From an uncultured Muribaculaceae bacterium (GTDB lineage Bacteria > Bacteroidota > Bacteroidia > Bacteroidales > Muribaculaceae), in contig CAJURN010000009.1 in NCBI GenBank assembly GCA_910589055.1, forward strand, positions 1 through 64,000: a stretch of 64,000 bases of DNA, in the 5' to 3' direction. The notes under the pieces were generated by a model, which was not told the origin of the DNA, searched no databases, and saw nothing but the letters and a program-made list of their open reading frames with translations. This document shows positions 8,069 through 16,213 of this stretch, piece after piece; position 1 is the stretch's first letter, and each line of letters starts with the position of its first letter. A program made the translations under genes and the position numbers.

Positions 8069-11000
8069 ATGAAAAAAACATTTTCGCTATTATTGCTTGC
8101 CGCCACAGGATGCGGAATCGCTTCCGCCGGTCCTCTGTGGCTCCGCAACAGCGCCATCTCTCCCGATGGAAGCACAATCGCTTTCACCTACAAAGGCGAC
8201 ATCTACACAGTTGACGCCAATGGAGGTCAGGCACGTCAGATTACAAGCCACCAAGCCTACGACACAGCTCCGGTGTGGAGTCCTGACGGAAGTAAAATCG
8301 CCTTTTCAAGCACCCGCGAAGGCTCGTCCGACATCTATGTAGTTGATGCCAAGGGCGGAACGCCGCGCCGTGTGACAACACACAGCGGAAACGAGTCGAC
8401 CCGCGCATGGCTCAACGACTCGACAATCCTCTTTGCCGCAGACATTATGCCGTCGCAGGTTGACCTCAACGGCCCGTTCGCCGCACAGACTTATGCCGTG
8501 ACCGTGAACGACAACGGTGTTTCCCGCCCCGAGCTTTTCTTCTCGCTCCAGACAACGGCAATGGACGTGAACCCCTCAACCGGAAACGTACTTTTCGAGG
8601 ACCGCAAAGGTTTTGAAAACATCTGGCGCAAGCACGAACGCTCTTCTTCTACCGCGGATGTGATACTCTACCGCAATGGAAAGTTCGAACGTCAGACATC
8701 CTTCGACGGCAATGACCGCAACCCCGTCTGGACAGGTGCCAATACCTACGCATATCTGAGCGAGGAAGACGGCACTCTGAATGTATACGCCTCAGAGATA
8801 GGTTCTGTCGCACGCAAGCAGCTCACCAAGTTCACCACCCACCCCGTGCGCTTCCTCTCGGCAAGCCGCGACGGCAAGAAGATGGCCTTCAGCTGGAACG
8901 GCGAACTGTACACCATGCGGCTCGGAAGCGAGCCGCAGAAAGTCAACGTTGAAATCGTGGCCGACAACTACGCAACCGACGTGCAGAAAAGCATCCGCCG
9001 CTCCGGAGCATCAAACATCGCACTCTCCCCTTCCGGCGAGGAAATCGCTTTCATCCTGCGCGGCGACGTGTATGTGACATCCGTCAAGTACAAGACAACC
9101 AAGCAGATTACCAACACCGCGGCTCAGGAGCGCTGCGTCGACTTCTCATCCGATGGCCGCACACTCGTATATGACAGCGAGCGCGACGGAATCTGGCAAC
9201 TTTTCACAGCCAAAATCAAAAACGACGCCGACAAGAATTTCACCTACGCATCGGAAATCGTGGAAGAACCGCTTTACAAGTCGGAAAAAGTTGCCCAGCA
9301 GCCCTTCTTCAGCCCCGACGGCAAAAAGGTAGCCTTCCTTGAAGACCGCACCGAGCTTCGCGTAATCGACCTTGACACCAAGAAAGTGCACACCGCGCTC
9401 GACGGCAAGTTCAATTACTCCTACTCCGACGGCGACGTTACATTTGAATGGAGCCCTGACTCGCGCTGGTTCCTTGTGGACTACATCGGTTACGGCGGGT
9501 GGAACAACACCGACATCGCCCTCGTGAGCGAGGACGGTGCCACTATCGTGGATCTTACCGAAAGCGGCTACTCCGATTCCAATGCCAAATGGGCTCTCGA
9601 CGGAAAGGCCATAACCTATCAGACCGGACGCTACGGCATGAAGAGCCACGGAAGCTGGGGCAACCAGTCCGACATCATGCTCATGGCCCTCGACGGCGAG
9701 GCTTGGGAGAAATTCCGCATGACCGAAGAAGAGACCGCTCTTGAGGAAAAGGCCAAGGAAGAAGCCGAAAAGAAGGATGCCGACGACAAGGACTCCAAAA
9801 AGAAAGACAAAAAGAAAGACAAAAAGAAGGATAAGAAGAAAGACAAGAAAGAGGACGCCGACGAAGCCGAAAAGCTAAGTTTCGATACCGACAACCGTCG
9901 CTACCGCATGAGCCGTCTTACCGACGTGTCGGCACGGATGGGCGACTACTATCTCTCGCCCAAAGGCGACAAGCTCTACTATGTGGCTCTCTCGACTGAA
10001 GGCGATGCCAACCTCTTCCAGAAAGACCTCAAGAAGGACGAGACCAAAGTTCTTGCCGGCGACGTCAACGGAGGATTCATTGCCGACAAGAAGGGCGAGA
10101 ACCTCTACGTGCTCAGTGGCAGCGGAATCAAGAAAATCGACCTTTCGTCCGGTTCCGGAAAAGCCATCGAGTTTGAAGCTCCTTACGACCGCCGTCCAGC
10201 TTCCGAACGCGAATACATCTACAACCACGCCTGGCAGCAGGTAAAAGACAAGTTCTATGACGAGAATATCCACGGCATCGACTGGGAGGCATACGGCGAG
10301 AACTACCGCAGGTTCCTTCCCTACATCGACAACAATGCCGACTTCTCGATTCTGCTGAGCGAGCTTTTGGGCGAGCTTAACGCCTCCCACACAGGCAGCT
10401 CCTACTATGGCGGCGGGGCAAACATGAGTACAGCCAACCTCGGAGTATTCTATGATGCCAACTACGATGGCGACGGACTCAAGATCAGCGAAATCATTCC
10501 CCGCGGACCGCTGTCGACACGCAAGGCCGGAATCGAAGCCGGCGACATCATCCTCAGCATCGACGGCGAAACCGTTTCAAACGGCAAGGACTACTTCCCC
10601 TTGCTCGAAGGAAAGGCCGGACGTAAGACACGCCTTACCGTACGCAAAGCTTCCGGCGAAGAAAAGACTGTCGAAATCAAACCAATCTCACAGGGCGCCC
10701 TCAACTCGCTGCTTTATCAGCGCTGGGTTGAACGCAACGAGAAATTCGTCGACAGCATTTCCGACGGCCGCATCGGCTACGTACACATCCAGGGCATGGA
10801 CAGCCCGAGCTTCCGCACCGTCTACGACCGTTTGCTCGGCAAGTACCGCAACTGCGAGGCCGTTGTAGTCGATACCCGTTTCAACGGCGGTGGCTGGCTG
10901 CACAACGACGTGGCACAGTTGCTCAGCGGAAAGGAATATGTACGCTTCGCACCCCGCGGACGCTACATCGGCAGCGAGCCCTTCTCCCAGTGGACCAAGC

Positions 11001-11323
11001 CCTCTGTAATGCTCGTCAACGAAGCCAACTACTCCGACGCACACGGCACGCCCTACGTGTATCAGACACTGAAAATCGGCGACGTGGTAGGAGCACCCGT
11101 GCCCGGCACCATGACCGCAGTATGGTGGGAAAGCCAGATTGACCCGTCCATCATCTTTGGTATTCCTCAGGTGACATCGCTTGATATGAATGGCAAACCG
11201 CTCGAAAACAAGCAGCTCACCCCCGAATTAATCATCTACAACACTGCCAACGACATCACTTCCGGCAACGATGCCCAGCTCCGCGGCGCCGTTGAACACC
11301 TGCTCAAGAAAGTGAATAAGTAA
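8069..11323 (+). CDS. tricorn-like S41 family peptidase, secreted
   Basis: A 1084-residue protein with a signal peptide (about residues 1-20, ending near ASA). Two successive beta-propeller regions of WD40/PD40 type follow (repeated motifs such as SPDGSTIAF and SPDGKKVAF). Next come a tricorn C1 region, a PDZ domain (about 800-890) and the S41 protease core. The core has VVVDTRFNGGGWLHND and NEANYSDAHGTP; the serine of YSDA is the likely nucleophile by analogy with tricorn. A lysine/aspartate-rich linker (KKKDKKKDKKK pattern, about residues 563-600) separates the propellers from the catalytic half. It probably degrades peptides in the periplasm. The gene is monocistronic and ends at a strong terminator. 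Confidence 0.93.
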   Translation: MKKTFSLLLLAATGCGIASAGPLWLRNSAISPDGSTIAFTYKGDIYTVDANGGQARQITSHQAYDTAPVWSPDGSKIAFSSTREGSSDIYVVDAKGGTPRRVTTHSGNESTRAWLNDSTILFAADIMPSQVDLNGPFAAQTYAVTVNDNGVSRPELFFSLQTTAMDVNPSTGNVLFEDRKGFENIWRKHERSSSTADVILYRNGKFERQTSFDGNDRNPVWTGANTYAYLSEEDGTLNVYASEIGSVARKQLTKFTTHPVRFLSASRDGKKMAFSWNGELYTMRLGSEPQKVNVEIVADNYATDVQKSIRRSGASNIALSPSGEEIAFILRGDVYVTSVKYKTTKQITNTAAQERCVDFSSDGRTLVYDSERDGIWQLFTAKIKNDADKNFTYASEIVEEPLYKSEKVAQQPFFSPDGKKVAFLEDRTELRVIDLDTKKVHTALDGKFNYSYSDGDVTFEWSPDSRWFLVDYIGYGGWNNTDIALVSEDGATIVDLTESGYSDSNAKWALDGKAITYQTGRYGMKSHGSWGNQSDIMLMALDGEAWEKFRMTEEETALEEKAKEEAEKKDADDKDSKKKDKKKDKKKDKKKDKKEDADEAEKLSFDTDNRRYRMSRLTDVSARMGDYYLSPKGDKLYYVALSTEGDANLFQKDLKKDETKVLAGDVNGGFIADKKGENLYVLSGSGIKKIDLSSGSGKAIEFEAPYDRRPASEREYIYNHAWQQVKDKFYDENIHGIDWEAYGENYRRFLPYIDNNADFSILLSELLGELNASHTGSSYYGGGANMSTANLGVFYDANYDGDGLKISEIIPRGPLSTRKAGIEAGDIILSIDGETVSNGKDYFPLLEGKAGRKTRLTVRKASGEEKTVEIKPISQGALNSLLYQRWVERNEKFVDSISDGRIGYVHIQGMDSPSFRTVYDRLLGKYRNCEAVVVDTRFNGGGWLHNDVAQLLSGKEYVRFAPRGRYIGSEPFSQWTKPSVMLVNEANYSDAHGTPYVYQTLKIGDVVGAPVPGTMTAVWWESQIDPSIIFGIPQVTSLDMNGKPLENKQLTPELIIYNTANDITSGNDAQLRGAVEHLLKKVNK

Positions 11324-11345
11324 AACACTCCACACCTATATAAAA

Positions 11346-11384
11346 CAGGGAAGCTATACATCCGGTATAGCTTCCCTGATTTTT
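11346..11384 (+). terminator. terminator of the tricorn-like protease gene
   Basis: CAGGGAAGCTATA (11346-11358) pairs perfectly over 13 bp with TATAGCTTCCCTG (11366-11378), with a 7-nt loop, followed by ATTTTTT. Confidence 0.9.
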
Positions 11385-11541
11385 TACACTCCAATAAAAA
11401 CTAAAAAAATATCTACGCTACTTTATCATACCGCTATGTCAACGTCTTATATAAAGCAGTTCCATATCGGGGAAAAAGCCCGGGATTAAGCCTTGGAAAA
11501 GATTTTGAAATTGTGATAGTAACATGAATCTGTTATTTTGC

Positions 11542-11550
11542 TATCTTTAC
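11542..11550 (+). promoter_or_regulatory. promoter -7 element for the PD-(D/E)XK gene
   Basis: TATCTTTAC is one base from the TAnnTTTGC consensus and lies 29 nt before the ATG at 11580. Its position argues against the upstream TTG at 11538 as the start codon. No clear -33 element at normal spacing. Confidence 0.4.
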
Positions 11551-11579
11551 ATCGGTATTTTTCCAAAAGACAGCTTATC

Positions 11580-12554
11580 ATGATTTCGAAATTCATCGCC
11601 GGATTGGCGACCTATTATAATCTTGAAAACGACTTATCAAATATAAGTTGTCTTCTTTGCGAGACAAATGACAATTTTAAAGAAAAATTTCTAAGATTCT
11701 TTTTCCCTACCATTGATATATCAAAAGTAGCATATATCGAAAGGGAAGTCTGTGCGCCCGATAACAGCGGCTGCCGTGTAGACATTCATGTTACACTTGA
11801 AAACGATGAGCTGCCCTACATTATTGAAGTGAAAATTAATGACCGAAACCATCATTTTGGGCAATACGACAAAGCTTTCCACGTACAGAAAGAACGTTTT
11901 GGATATATTACCAACTACAATTGTCTCGAAGGAAAATGTTTAGGTTACAATGTGAAAACATGGGAGGATTTTTATAAATATCTTCTCGGATTCAATGACA
12001 ACGACAAGCTCATTTCAGGCTATATCGAATATCTTAAAGATACATGTAACATATCGACTTATACTCACCCAATGAATATTACCGGACTAAACGCAATACC
12101 CTGCTTCATCGACTCAGCCACAAAAATCATCGAGAGTGACCGAGATTGGATTAGTTGTATACCATCACGCCTTTACATCGACCGAGGCGGTGTAAATAAA
12201 AGTTTCTTCTTCAAATTCCGAAATCAAAGAGAACGCCGGGACGGATACGGTTTATTAGGGATGTGGTTTCAGGAAGACCCGTGTATCACAGTCTGCATCA
12301 ATTCGAGAGAATGGCTTTCCTCCCGCATTATGGCATTGGAAGATTCCATCATGGAGGGTGCCGACTATTGTGAACCCCCATATTACGAGCATTATTGGCG
12401 ACATGACGATGTTTTTATCAATCTTAAAGAAGACAAACTTGATAAATTCATCAACGCCAAATCATATGAAGAACAGATGATAATTCTGGAGCGATTCTTT
12501 GAAGAAGCCTTGCAAAGAATATCAAAATGTTTCACATTTAAGTGCGAGCCTTGA
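11580..12554 (+). CDS. PD-(D/E)XK nuclease superfamily protein
   Basis: A 324-residue protein from ATG 11580; the in-frame TTG at 11538 overlaps the likely promoter. The nuclease-fold signature is visible as D68 in CRVDIH, then E83-V-K85 in IIEVKIND, with Q95 shortly after. This fits the PD-(D/E)XK arrangement of the PDDEXK_4-type families. The C-terminal half has no motif I recognise. Base composition is clearly more AT-rich than the neighbours, suggesting transfer. It stands alone between two terminated or opposite-strand units. Relatives occur both as stand-alone genes and near defence systems; no partner methylase or helicase is seen here, so a defence role is only a possibility. Confidence 0.75.
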   Translation: MISKFIAGLATYYNLENDLSNISCLLCETNDNFKEKFLRFFFPTIDISKVAYIEREVCAPDNSGCRVDIHVTLENDELPYIIEVKINDRNHHFGQYDKAFHVQKERFGYITNYNCLEGKCLGYNVKTWEDFYKYLLGFNDNDKLISGYIEYLKDTCNISTYTHPMNITGLNAIPCFIDSATKIIESDRDWISCIPSRLYIDRGGVNKSFFFKFRNQRERRDGYGLLGMWFQEDPCITVCINSREWLSSRIMALEDSIMEGADYCEPPYYEHYWRHDDVFINLKEDKLDKFINAKSYEEQMIILERFFEEALQRISKCFTFKCEP

Positions 12555-12571
12555 TACCACTCGCATAATTA

Positions 12572-12835
12572 TCATTTCTTCTTGCGGAAGGCGGGGAAGA
12601 CTTTGCGGGCTATGCGGTAGGCGAGTATGGCGTATTCGGCGTAAGAAAAGGCTCCTGCCACACGCGAGAAAACGGACTTTGTACCGAAGAAGGCGTTATG
12701 TTCCTTCACTTGTTCCACAAATAGTCCGAGACGGTATTTTTCAATCTCTGTACGTGCTTTCACTATCGCCTGACGATAGCGAAGCTCTTCAAGGGTGTAG
12801 CCCTTCCATTGTCCATTATTTGGAGTCAGATTCAT
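12572..12835 (-). CDS. conserved small protein of the YtxH/DUF1469 cassette
   Basis: An 87-residue protein starting at ATG 12835; a longer in-frame version would read through the upstream membrane-protein gene in the wrong frame. It overlaps the end of that gene by 20 nt, so it is probably translationally coupled. The central part is helical (LEELRYRQAIVKARTEIEKYRLG). The C-terminus is basic (ARKVFPAFRKKK) after a short hydrophobic stretch. I do not recognise a named family. Its place suggests a helper of the envelope proteins upstream. Confidence 0.75.
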   Translation of the reverse strand: MNLTPNNGQWKGYTLEELRYRQAIVKARTEIEKYRLGLFVEQVKEHNAFFGTKSVFSRVAGAFSYAEYAILAYRIARKVFPAFRKKK

Positions 12836-13208
12836 TTTCGGCAGGTTTAGAAGGTTTGGGTGCCTCGACAATAAGTCGGGAAATAAAACGTGCAATCGGG
12901 TCAACGAACAAGGCCCGGCGGAATATGATAAGCGCCAGGAACACGAGCACGTAGAATCCGGCAATATAAGTATATGCCCATACCGGAGCAACGGTGGCAG
13001 TCAGGAACTGGCCTATCCCGATGGAGATAAACACCAGGGCCACAACCCCGACAATAACGAGCAACGCGAAAAAAGCGACTGCCGAGAGAAGCATTGTCAG
13101 CTTCTCGGCGGTAGCAAGTCTGGCGTCCTCGATGAGAAGGCGCAGGTAGCGCAGCACGCTTGAGCTGAGAACCTGTGTGAGAGATTGCTTTGTCGAATCT
13201 GAAGTCAT
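12816..13208 (-). CDS. DUF1469/phage holin superfamily membrane protein
   Basis: A 130-residue protein with an N-terminal amphipathic region (VLSSSVLRYLRLLIEDARLATAEKL). Two strong membrane segments follow, about residues 40-65 and 78-97, and then a charged C-terminus. The layout matches the Phage_holin_3_6 / DUF1469 family, which in spite of the name is mostly chromosomal and often sits with YtxH proteins. There are no phage genes nearby. It is the third gene of a four-gene minus-strand operon. Confidence 0.85.
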   Translation of the reverse strand: MTSDSTKQSLTQVLSSSVLRYLRLLIEDARLATAEKLTMLLSAVAFFALLVIVGVVALVFISIGIGQFLTATVAPVWAYTYIAGFYVLVFLALIIFRRALFVDPIARFISRLIVEAPKPSKPAENESDSK

Positions 13209-13224
13209 AATGTGAATGGCATAA

Positions 13225-13276
13225 AGCCGTCCCCGTCCGGGAAACTGTCGATGTATTGTTCCGGGCGCGGACGGCT
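13225..13276 (-). other. stem-loop between ytxH-like and DUF1469 genes
   Basis: AGCCGTCC (13225-13232) pairs with GGACGGCT (13269-13276), and a second CCGG/CCGG pairing lies inside. It fills the 97-nt gap between two genes of one operon. It lacks a U-run, so it is more likely an RNA-stability or partial attenuation element than a simple terminator. Confidence 0.45.
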
Positions 13277-13305
13277 GTTATTCTATTGCTTGGATGAAGT
13301 TTTAC

Positions 13306-13518
13306 TTACTTCGCTTTTTCGGCCTTTACGGCAGGAACCTCAACCTCGGCGGCAATAAGGTCCACGAGGTCTTCAAGTTCTTCCTGAGCGATGATTCCGC
13401 GTTTGCGGAGTTCCATACGGATGCGTTCACGGAGTTCCTCTCCTGTCATGGGAGTGAGAAGAGCCACGGCAACGCCGCCGGCGATAGCTCCCAGGAGAAA
13501 TGCTGCTAATCCTTTCAT
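13306..13518 (-). CDS. YtxH-like small membrane protein
   Basis: A 70-residue protein with an N-terminal glycine-rich membrane segment (GLAAFLLGAIAGGVAVALLTPMTG) followed by the TGEELRERI pattern typical of YtxH proteins, then an acidic and alanine-rich tail. It starts with the same MKGL as the gene upstream and probably arose by duplication. It lies 19 nt after that gene. YtxH proteins are general-stress associated in Firmicutes; the role in Bacteroidetes is not established. Confidence 0.8.
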   Translation of the reverse strand: MKGLAAFLLGAIAGGVAVALLTPMTGEELRERIRMELRKRGIIAQEELEDLVDLIAAEVEVPAVKAEKAK

Positions 13519-13537
13519 GGCTGAAGTGCTGTTTTAA

Positions 13538-13741
13538 TTATTTCACGTCGCGGATTTCTTCAGCAATCTGGTCGGCGATTGTGTTGAGGTCGCGATCCTT
13601 GATTGCGGGGCAGTGCGATTTGATAAACGCCTTGATAGATTCACGTGTATCGCTGCCTGACTGAGGTGCGAGGAGAAGAGCTGTTGCAGCTCCGATTACG
13701 GCGCCACCAACTGCGGCGAGTACGATAGGAAGTCCTTTCAT
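13538..13741 (-). CDS. YtxH domain-containing protein
   Basis: A 67-residue protein. The N-terminal membrane segment (VLAAVGGAVIGAATALLLAPQSG) ends in the APQSGSDTRESI signature that defines YtxH. The rest is a soluble acidic helix. It is the first gene of the four-gene cassette and has a TATCTTTGT promoter about 53 nt upstream. The cassette probably belongs to envelope or stress functions, by analogy with relatives. Confidence 0.85.
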   Translation of the reverse strand: MKGLPIVLAAVGGAVIGAATALLLAPQSGSDTRESIKAFIKSHCPAIKDRDLNTIADQIAEEIRDVK

Positions 13742-13793
13742 GTCAATTTCAGTTTTATGTTATGGTTAATGATTTTCTACGGTTTTATAACAC

Positions 13794-13802
13794 ACAAAGA
13801 TA
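13794..13802 (-). promoter_or_regulatory. promoter -7 element of the YtxH cassette
   Basis: On the minus strand TATCTTTGT fits TAnnTTTG and lies 53 nt before the first cassette gene. A CAAA (TTTG on the minus strand) exists upstream but at short spacing. Confidence 0.45.
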
Positions 13803-13929
13803 ATCAAAAGTTTCCGCCAAAAACATATTATCCGGAAAAATAATCGGAACTTCCTAATTTTTCGCCAAATACGCTTACCTCAGGAGAAATAAAACGAGAG
13901 TGATACGCAATAGCATCCGCACATTTTAG

Positions 13930-14081
13930 CTCTGTTACCGGCGTCCTAAACGGACGCCATTCTCCGAGATTGATTAACCGGGCACACCTCCGGCCAAAGG
14001 CCTATGGTGTACCCGGTTACTGGATAATCGGCGTTCTGCGAACGCCCGTTTGCAGCCGTAAATTTTATTTGATTAATCAGG
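13930..14081. repeat. structured intergenic repeat, copy A (three hairpins)
   Basis: Three hairpins stand in a row. GGCGTCC/GGACGCC is at 13940-13958. A long stem, AACCGGGCACACC (13976-13988) with GGTGTACCCGGTT (14006-14018), encloses a small GGCC/GGCC stem. GGCGTTC/GAACGCC with loop TGC is at 14030-14046. Copy B at 29129-29272 shares the order and most of the sequence, with paired base changes. It lies between a promoter and the 3' end of a convergent-side gene, in a gene-free stretch of 550 nt (13742-14293). Confidence 0.85.
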
Positions 14082-14175
14082 CTATGCACCACCCTCACCG
14101 CGAATAAACCTTTAAAATAAAACGCGGGGATGTTCCACACCACTCTCCATGCATATAATATATATGTATATGACG

Positions 14176-14247
14176 AACCCGGCACACTTGAGGCGGGAAG
14201 CCTGAGGTGTGCCGGGTTGCTGTATTATAAGGGTCTTTCTGCGAAAG
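14176..14247. repeat. structured intergenic repeat, copy C (divergent, two hairpins)
   Basis: A perfect 12-bp stem, AACCCGGCACAC (14176-14187) with GTGTGCCGGGTT (14207-14218), encloses AGGC/GCCT. After 16 nt comes CTTTC-TGC-GAAAG (14235-14247). The layout and the TTCTGCGAA core match copies A and B, but the sequence between is diverged and the first hairpin is missing. It lies 47 nt downstream of the pseudouridine synthase gene and could also help end its transcript. Confidence 0.65.
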
Positions 14248-14293
14248 CGGCTAAGCCGATATGCTCAGAACCCGAATCGGTCAATTTCTCAAA

Positions 14294-15844
14294 TTATTCG
14301 AAGGAACCCATCTTGAGGTAGTTGACTTCTTCCTGAGTAAGGTAGCGCCAGCGACCGCGGGGGAGGTTCTTCTTGGTAAGACCGGCGAAGTAAACGCGGT
14401 CGAGCTTGGTAACGTGGTATCCGAGAGATTCGAAAATACGGCGTACGATACGGTTACGTCCCGAGTGGATTTCGATACCGGCCTGGTTGCGGTCGGTCTC
14501 GGTGGCGTAGCTGATTGCGTCGGCGTGGATGGGGCCGTCTTCAAGCTCGATACCGTCGGCAATACGCTGCATATCGTCTTCGGAGATATCGCGGTCGCAC
14601 CATACGTGATAGATTTTCTTCTTCACATATTTGGGGTGTGTGAGCTTGGAAGCGAGGTCGCCGTCGTTGGTGAGCAGGAGAACACCGGTTGTGTTGCGGT
14701 CGAGACGACCAACGGGATAAATACGTTCGGGGCAAGCGTTCTTAACGATATCCATAACTGTAAGACGTCCGTTGGGGTCATCGCTGGTGGTAACGCAATC
14801 CTTGGGCTTGTTGAGAAGGATGTAGCACTTGCTCTGCATTGTCACAACCTTTTCATCGTATTCAACCACATCGGTGTGGCTGATCTTGGTTCCGAGTTCG
14901 GTCACAACCTGACCGTTTACCTTCACGAGTCCCTGGGTGATGAATTCGTCGGCTTCACGGCGTGAGCAGATGCCTGCATTGCTCATGAACTTGTTGAGAC
15001 GAATCTGTTCGTTGGGATCGGGAACGGGCATTTCGTATTCAATACGCTTGGGACGGGGAGTGAAGCTCTTGCCGCGTCCGGGGAAAGCGTTGTTGCCCTG
15101 GTTGCCCTGCTGGTAGCGACGGTTGTTGTTATTGTTGTAGCCGCCCTGACGGTTGTTGTTGTAACCACCCTGATTGTTGGGACGACGGTTGTTGTTATAT
15201 CCGCCCTGGGCGTTGCGGTTGTTATTGTAACCTCCCTGATTGTTGGGACGACGGTTGTTGTTATACCCGCCCTGGTTGTTGCGGTTGTTATTGTAACCTC
15301 CCTGATTGTTGGGACGACGGTTGTTGTTATACCCGCCCTGGTTGTTGCGGTTGTTATTGTAGCCGCCGTTGTTACGGTTGTTGTAGCCTCCCTGACGATT
15401 GTTATTGTAACCGCCGTTGTTGTAGCCGCCATTCTGACGGGGCTGGTAATTGTTGTTGTGACGGGGAGTGAACGAAGTTTCGGAGTTTTCATCCGTAGCA
15501 GCGTTCTCGTCCTGCTGGGGACGGCTGTTGTAGCCACCGTTGTTGCGGTTGTAGCCACCCTGGTTGTTACGGTTGTTGTAGCCGCCGTTGTTATTGTAGC
15601 GGTGATTGTTGTAGCCACCCTGACGGTTGTTATTGTAGCCGCCGTTGTTGCGGTTGTAACCGCCGTTCTGACGGGGCTGGTAGGGGCGCTTGGGCTGATA
15701 TCCGCCCTCGGCTCCGGCCTCTGATGCGGAAGCATCCGCTCCAAAGTTAACTTTTTCGAAATTACGGGGGCGCTCCGCAGAGTCTTCGCTCTGGAATTGT
15801 CCGATGCGCGGACGTTTGGGTTTCTTTTCAGAATTCGTGTCCAT
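14294..15844 (-). CDS. RluB/RsuA-family pseudouridine synthase with long disordered N-terminus
   Basis: A 516-residue protein. Residues 1 to about 270 are low-complexity and rich in Gly, Asn, Tyr, Arg and Gln (GGYNNNRQGG-type repeats). An S4 RNA-binding domain follows (IRLNKFMSNAGICSRREADEFI), then the RsuA/RluB catalytic domain. The catalytic aspartate is in the motif PVGRLDRNTTGVLLLTNDG. The enzyme isomerises uridine to pseudouridine in rRNA. The tail probably binds RNA or forms condensates; that is inference. Part of the tail is encoded by 66-bp tandem DNA repeats, so its length may vary between strains. The promoter lies unusually far upstream (about 180 nt). Confidence 0.93.
   Translation of the reverse strand: MDTNSEKKPKRPRIGQFQSEDSAERPRNFEKVNFGADASASEAGAEGGYQPKRPYQPRQNGGYNRNNGGYNNNRQGGYNNHRYNNNGGYNNRNNQGGYNRNNGGYNSRPQQDENAATDENSETSFTPRHNNNYQPRQNGGYNNGGYNNNRQGGYNNRNNGGYNNNRNNQGGYNNNRRPNNQGGYNNNRNNQGGYNNNRRPNNQGGYNNNRNAQGGYNNNRRPNNQGGYNNNRQGGYNNNNNRRYQQGNQGNNAFPGRGKSFTPRPKRIEYEMPVPDPNEQIRLNKFMSNAGICSRREADEFITQGLVKVNGQVVTELGTKISHTDVVEYDEKVVTMQSKCYILLNKPKDCVTTSDDPNGRLTVMDIVKNACPERIYPVGRLDRNTTGVLLLTNDGDLASKLTHPKYVKKKIYHVWCDRDISEDDMQRIADGIELEDGPIHADAISYATETDRNQAGIEIHSGRNRIVRRIFESLGYHVTKLDRVYFAGLTKKNLPRGRWRYLTQEEVNYLKMGSFE
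15141..15398 (-). repeat. 60/66-bp tandem repeats inside the pseudouridine synthase gene
   Basis: Nearly identical units begin at 15141 (60 bp), 15201, 15267 and 15333 (period 66 bp). Each codes for about 22 residues of the type GGYNNNRRPNNQ plus GGYNNNRNNQ. The near-identity at DNA level points to recent unequal exchange or slippage. Confidence 0.85.
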
Positions 15845-16022
15845 GATTCAGCTTATGCTATAAATTTTTCAGTAGATAATGTTAATGATTTTAAGTCTGC
15901 CTCGCGGCGATGAGCAATTCAAAATTTGCCCTCTTTTGTTCTCAAATAAATTTTTAGTATCTAAAACGTGTTCTTTCTTCCCGAAGCAGGAATGATAGGT
16001 GGAAATCCATTTAAATATCACT

Positions 16023-16031
16023 GCAAAAGTA
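16023..16031 (-). promoter_or_regulatory. promoter of the pseudouridine synthase gene
   Basis: On the minus strand TACTTTTGC matches TAnnTTTGC, with TTG 20 nt upstream (16052-16054). It predicts a 5' leader of about 175 nt before the ATG at 15844. In the gene-free 15845-16213 I see this promoter and the ferritin terminator, but no reading frame of note. Confidence 0.6.
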
Positions 16032-16153
16032 CAAAACTTTTATTTAAAAACCAACAAATTTTCAGATGCTATTTTTTATTAAAACTATGCTGGCAATGGT
16101 TTTGTTGACGTTCTGTCACAACAATGTCTAATTTCCGAATTTTTAACAAAAAA

Positions 16154-16193
16154 ATCCGCAGGCTGATGCTTGTGAATACATCAATCTGCGGAT
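16154..16193 (-). terminator. ferritin gene terminator
   Basis: On the minus strand ATCCGCAG/CTGCGGAT pair (16154-16161 with 16186-16193), extended by an imperfect inner stem. The hairpin is followed by seven U and more A/U-rich sequence, and lies directly after the ferritin stop codon. Confidence 0.85.
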
Positions 16194-16213
16194 CTGTATC
16201 TTATAAGGATGTG

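Noticed and set aside
12836..12991. N-terminal extension of the 87-residue protein
   Set aside because: It would overlap most of the DUF1469 gene in another frame with unnatural composition; ATG 12835 fits operon coupling.
12816..13208. prophage holin
   Set aside because: The DUF1469/holin name is historical; no phage lysis, structural or integrase genes are nearby.
15141..15398. CRISPR-like array
   Set aside because: Units are contiguous, in frame and code for low-complexity protein; there are no unique spacers and no cas genes.
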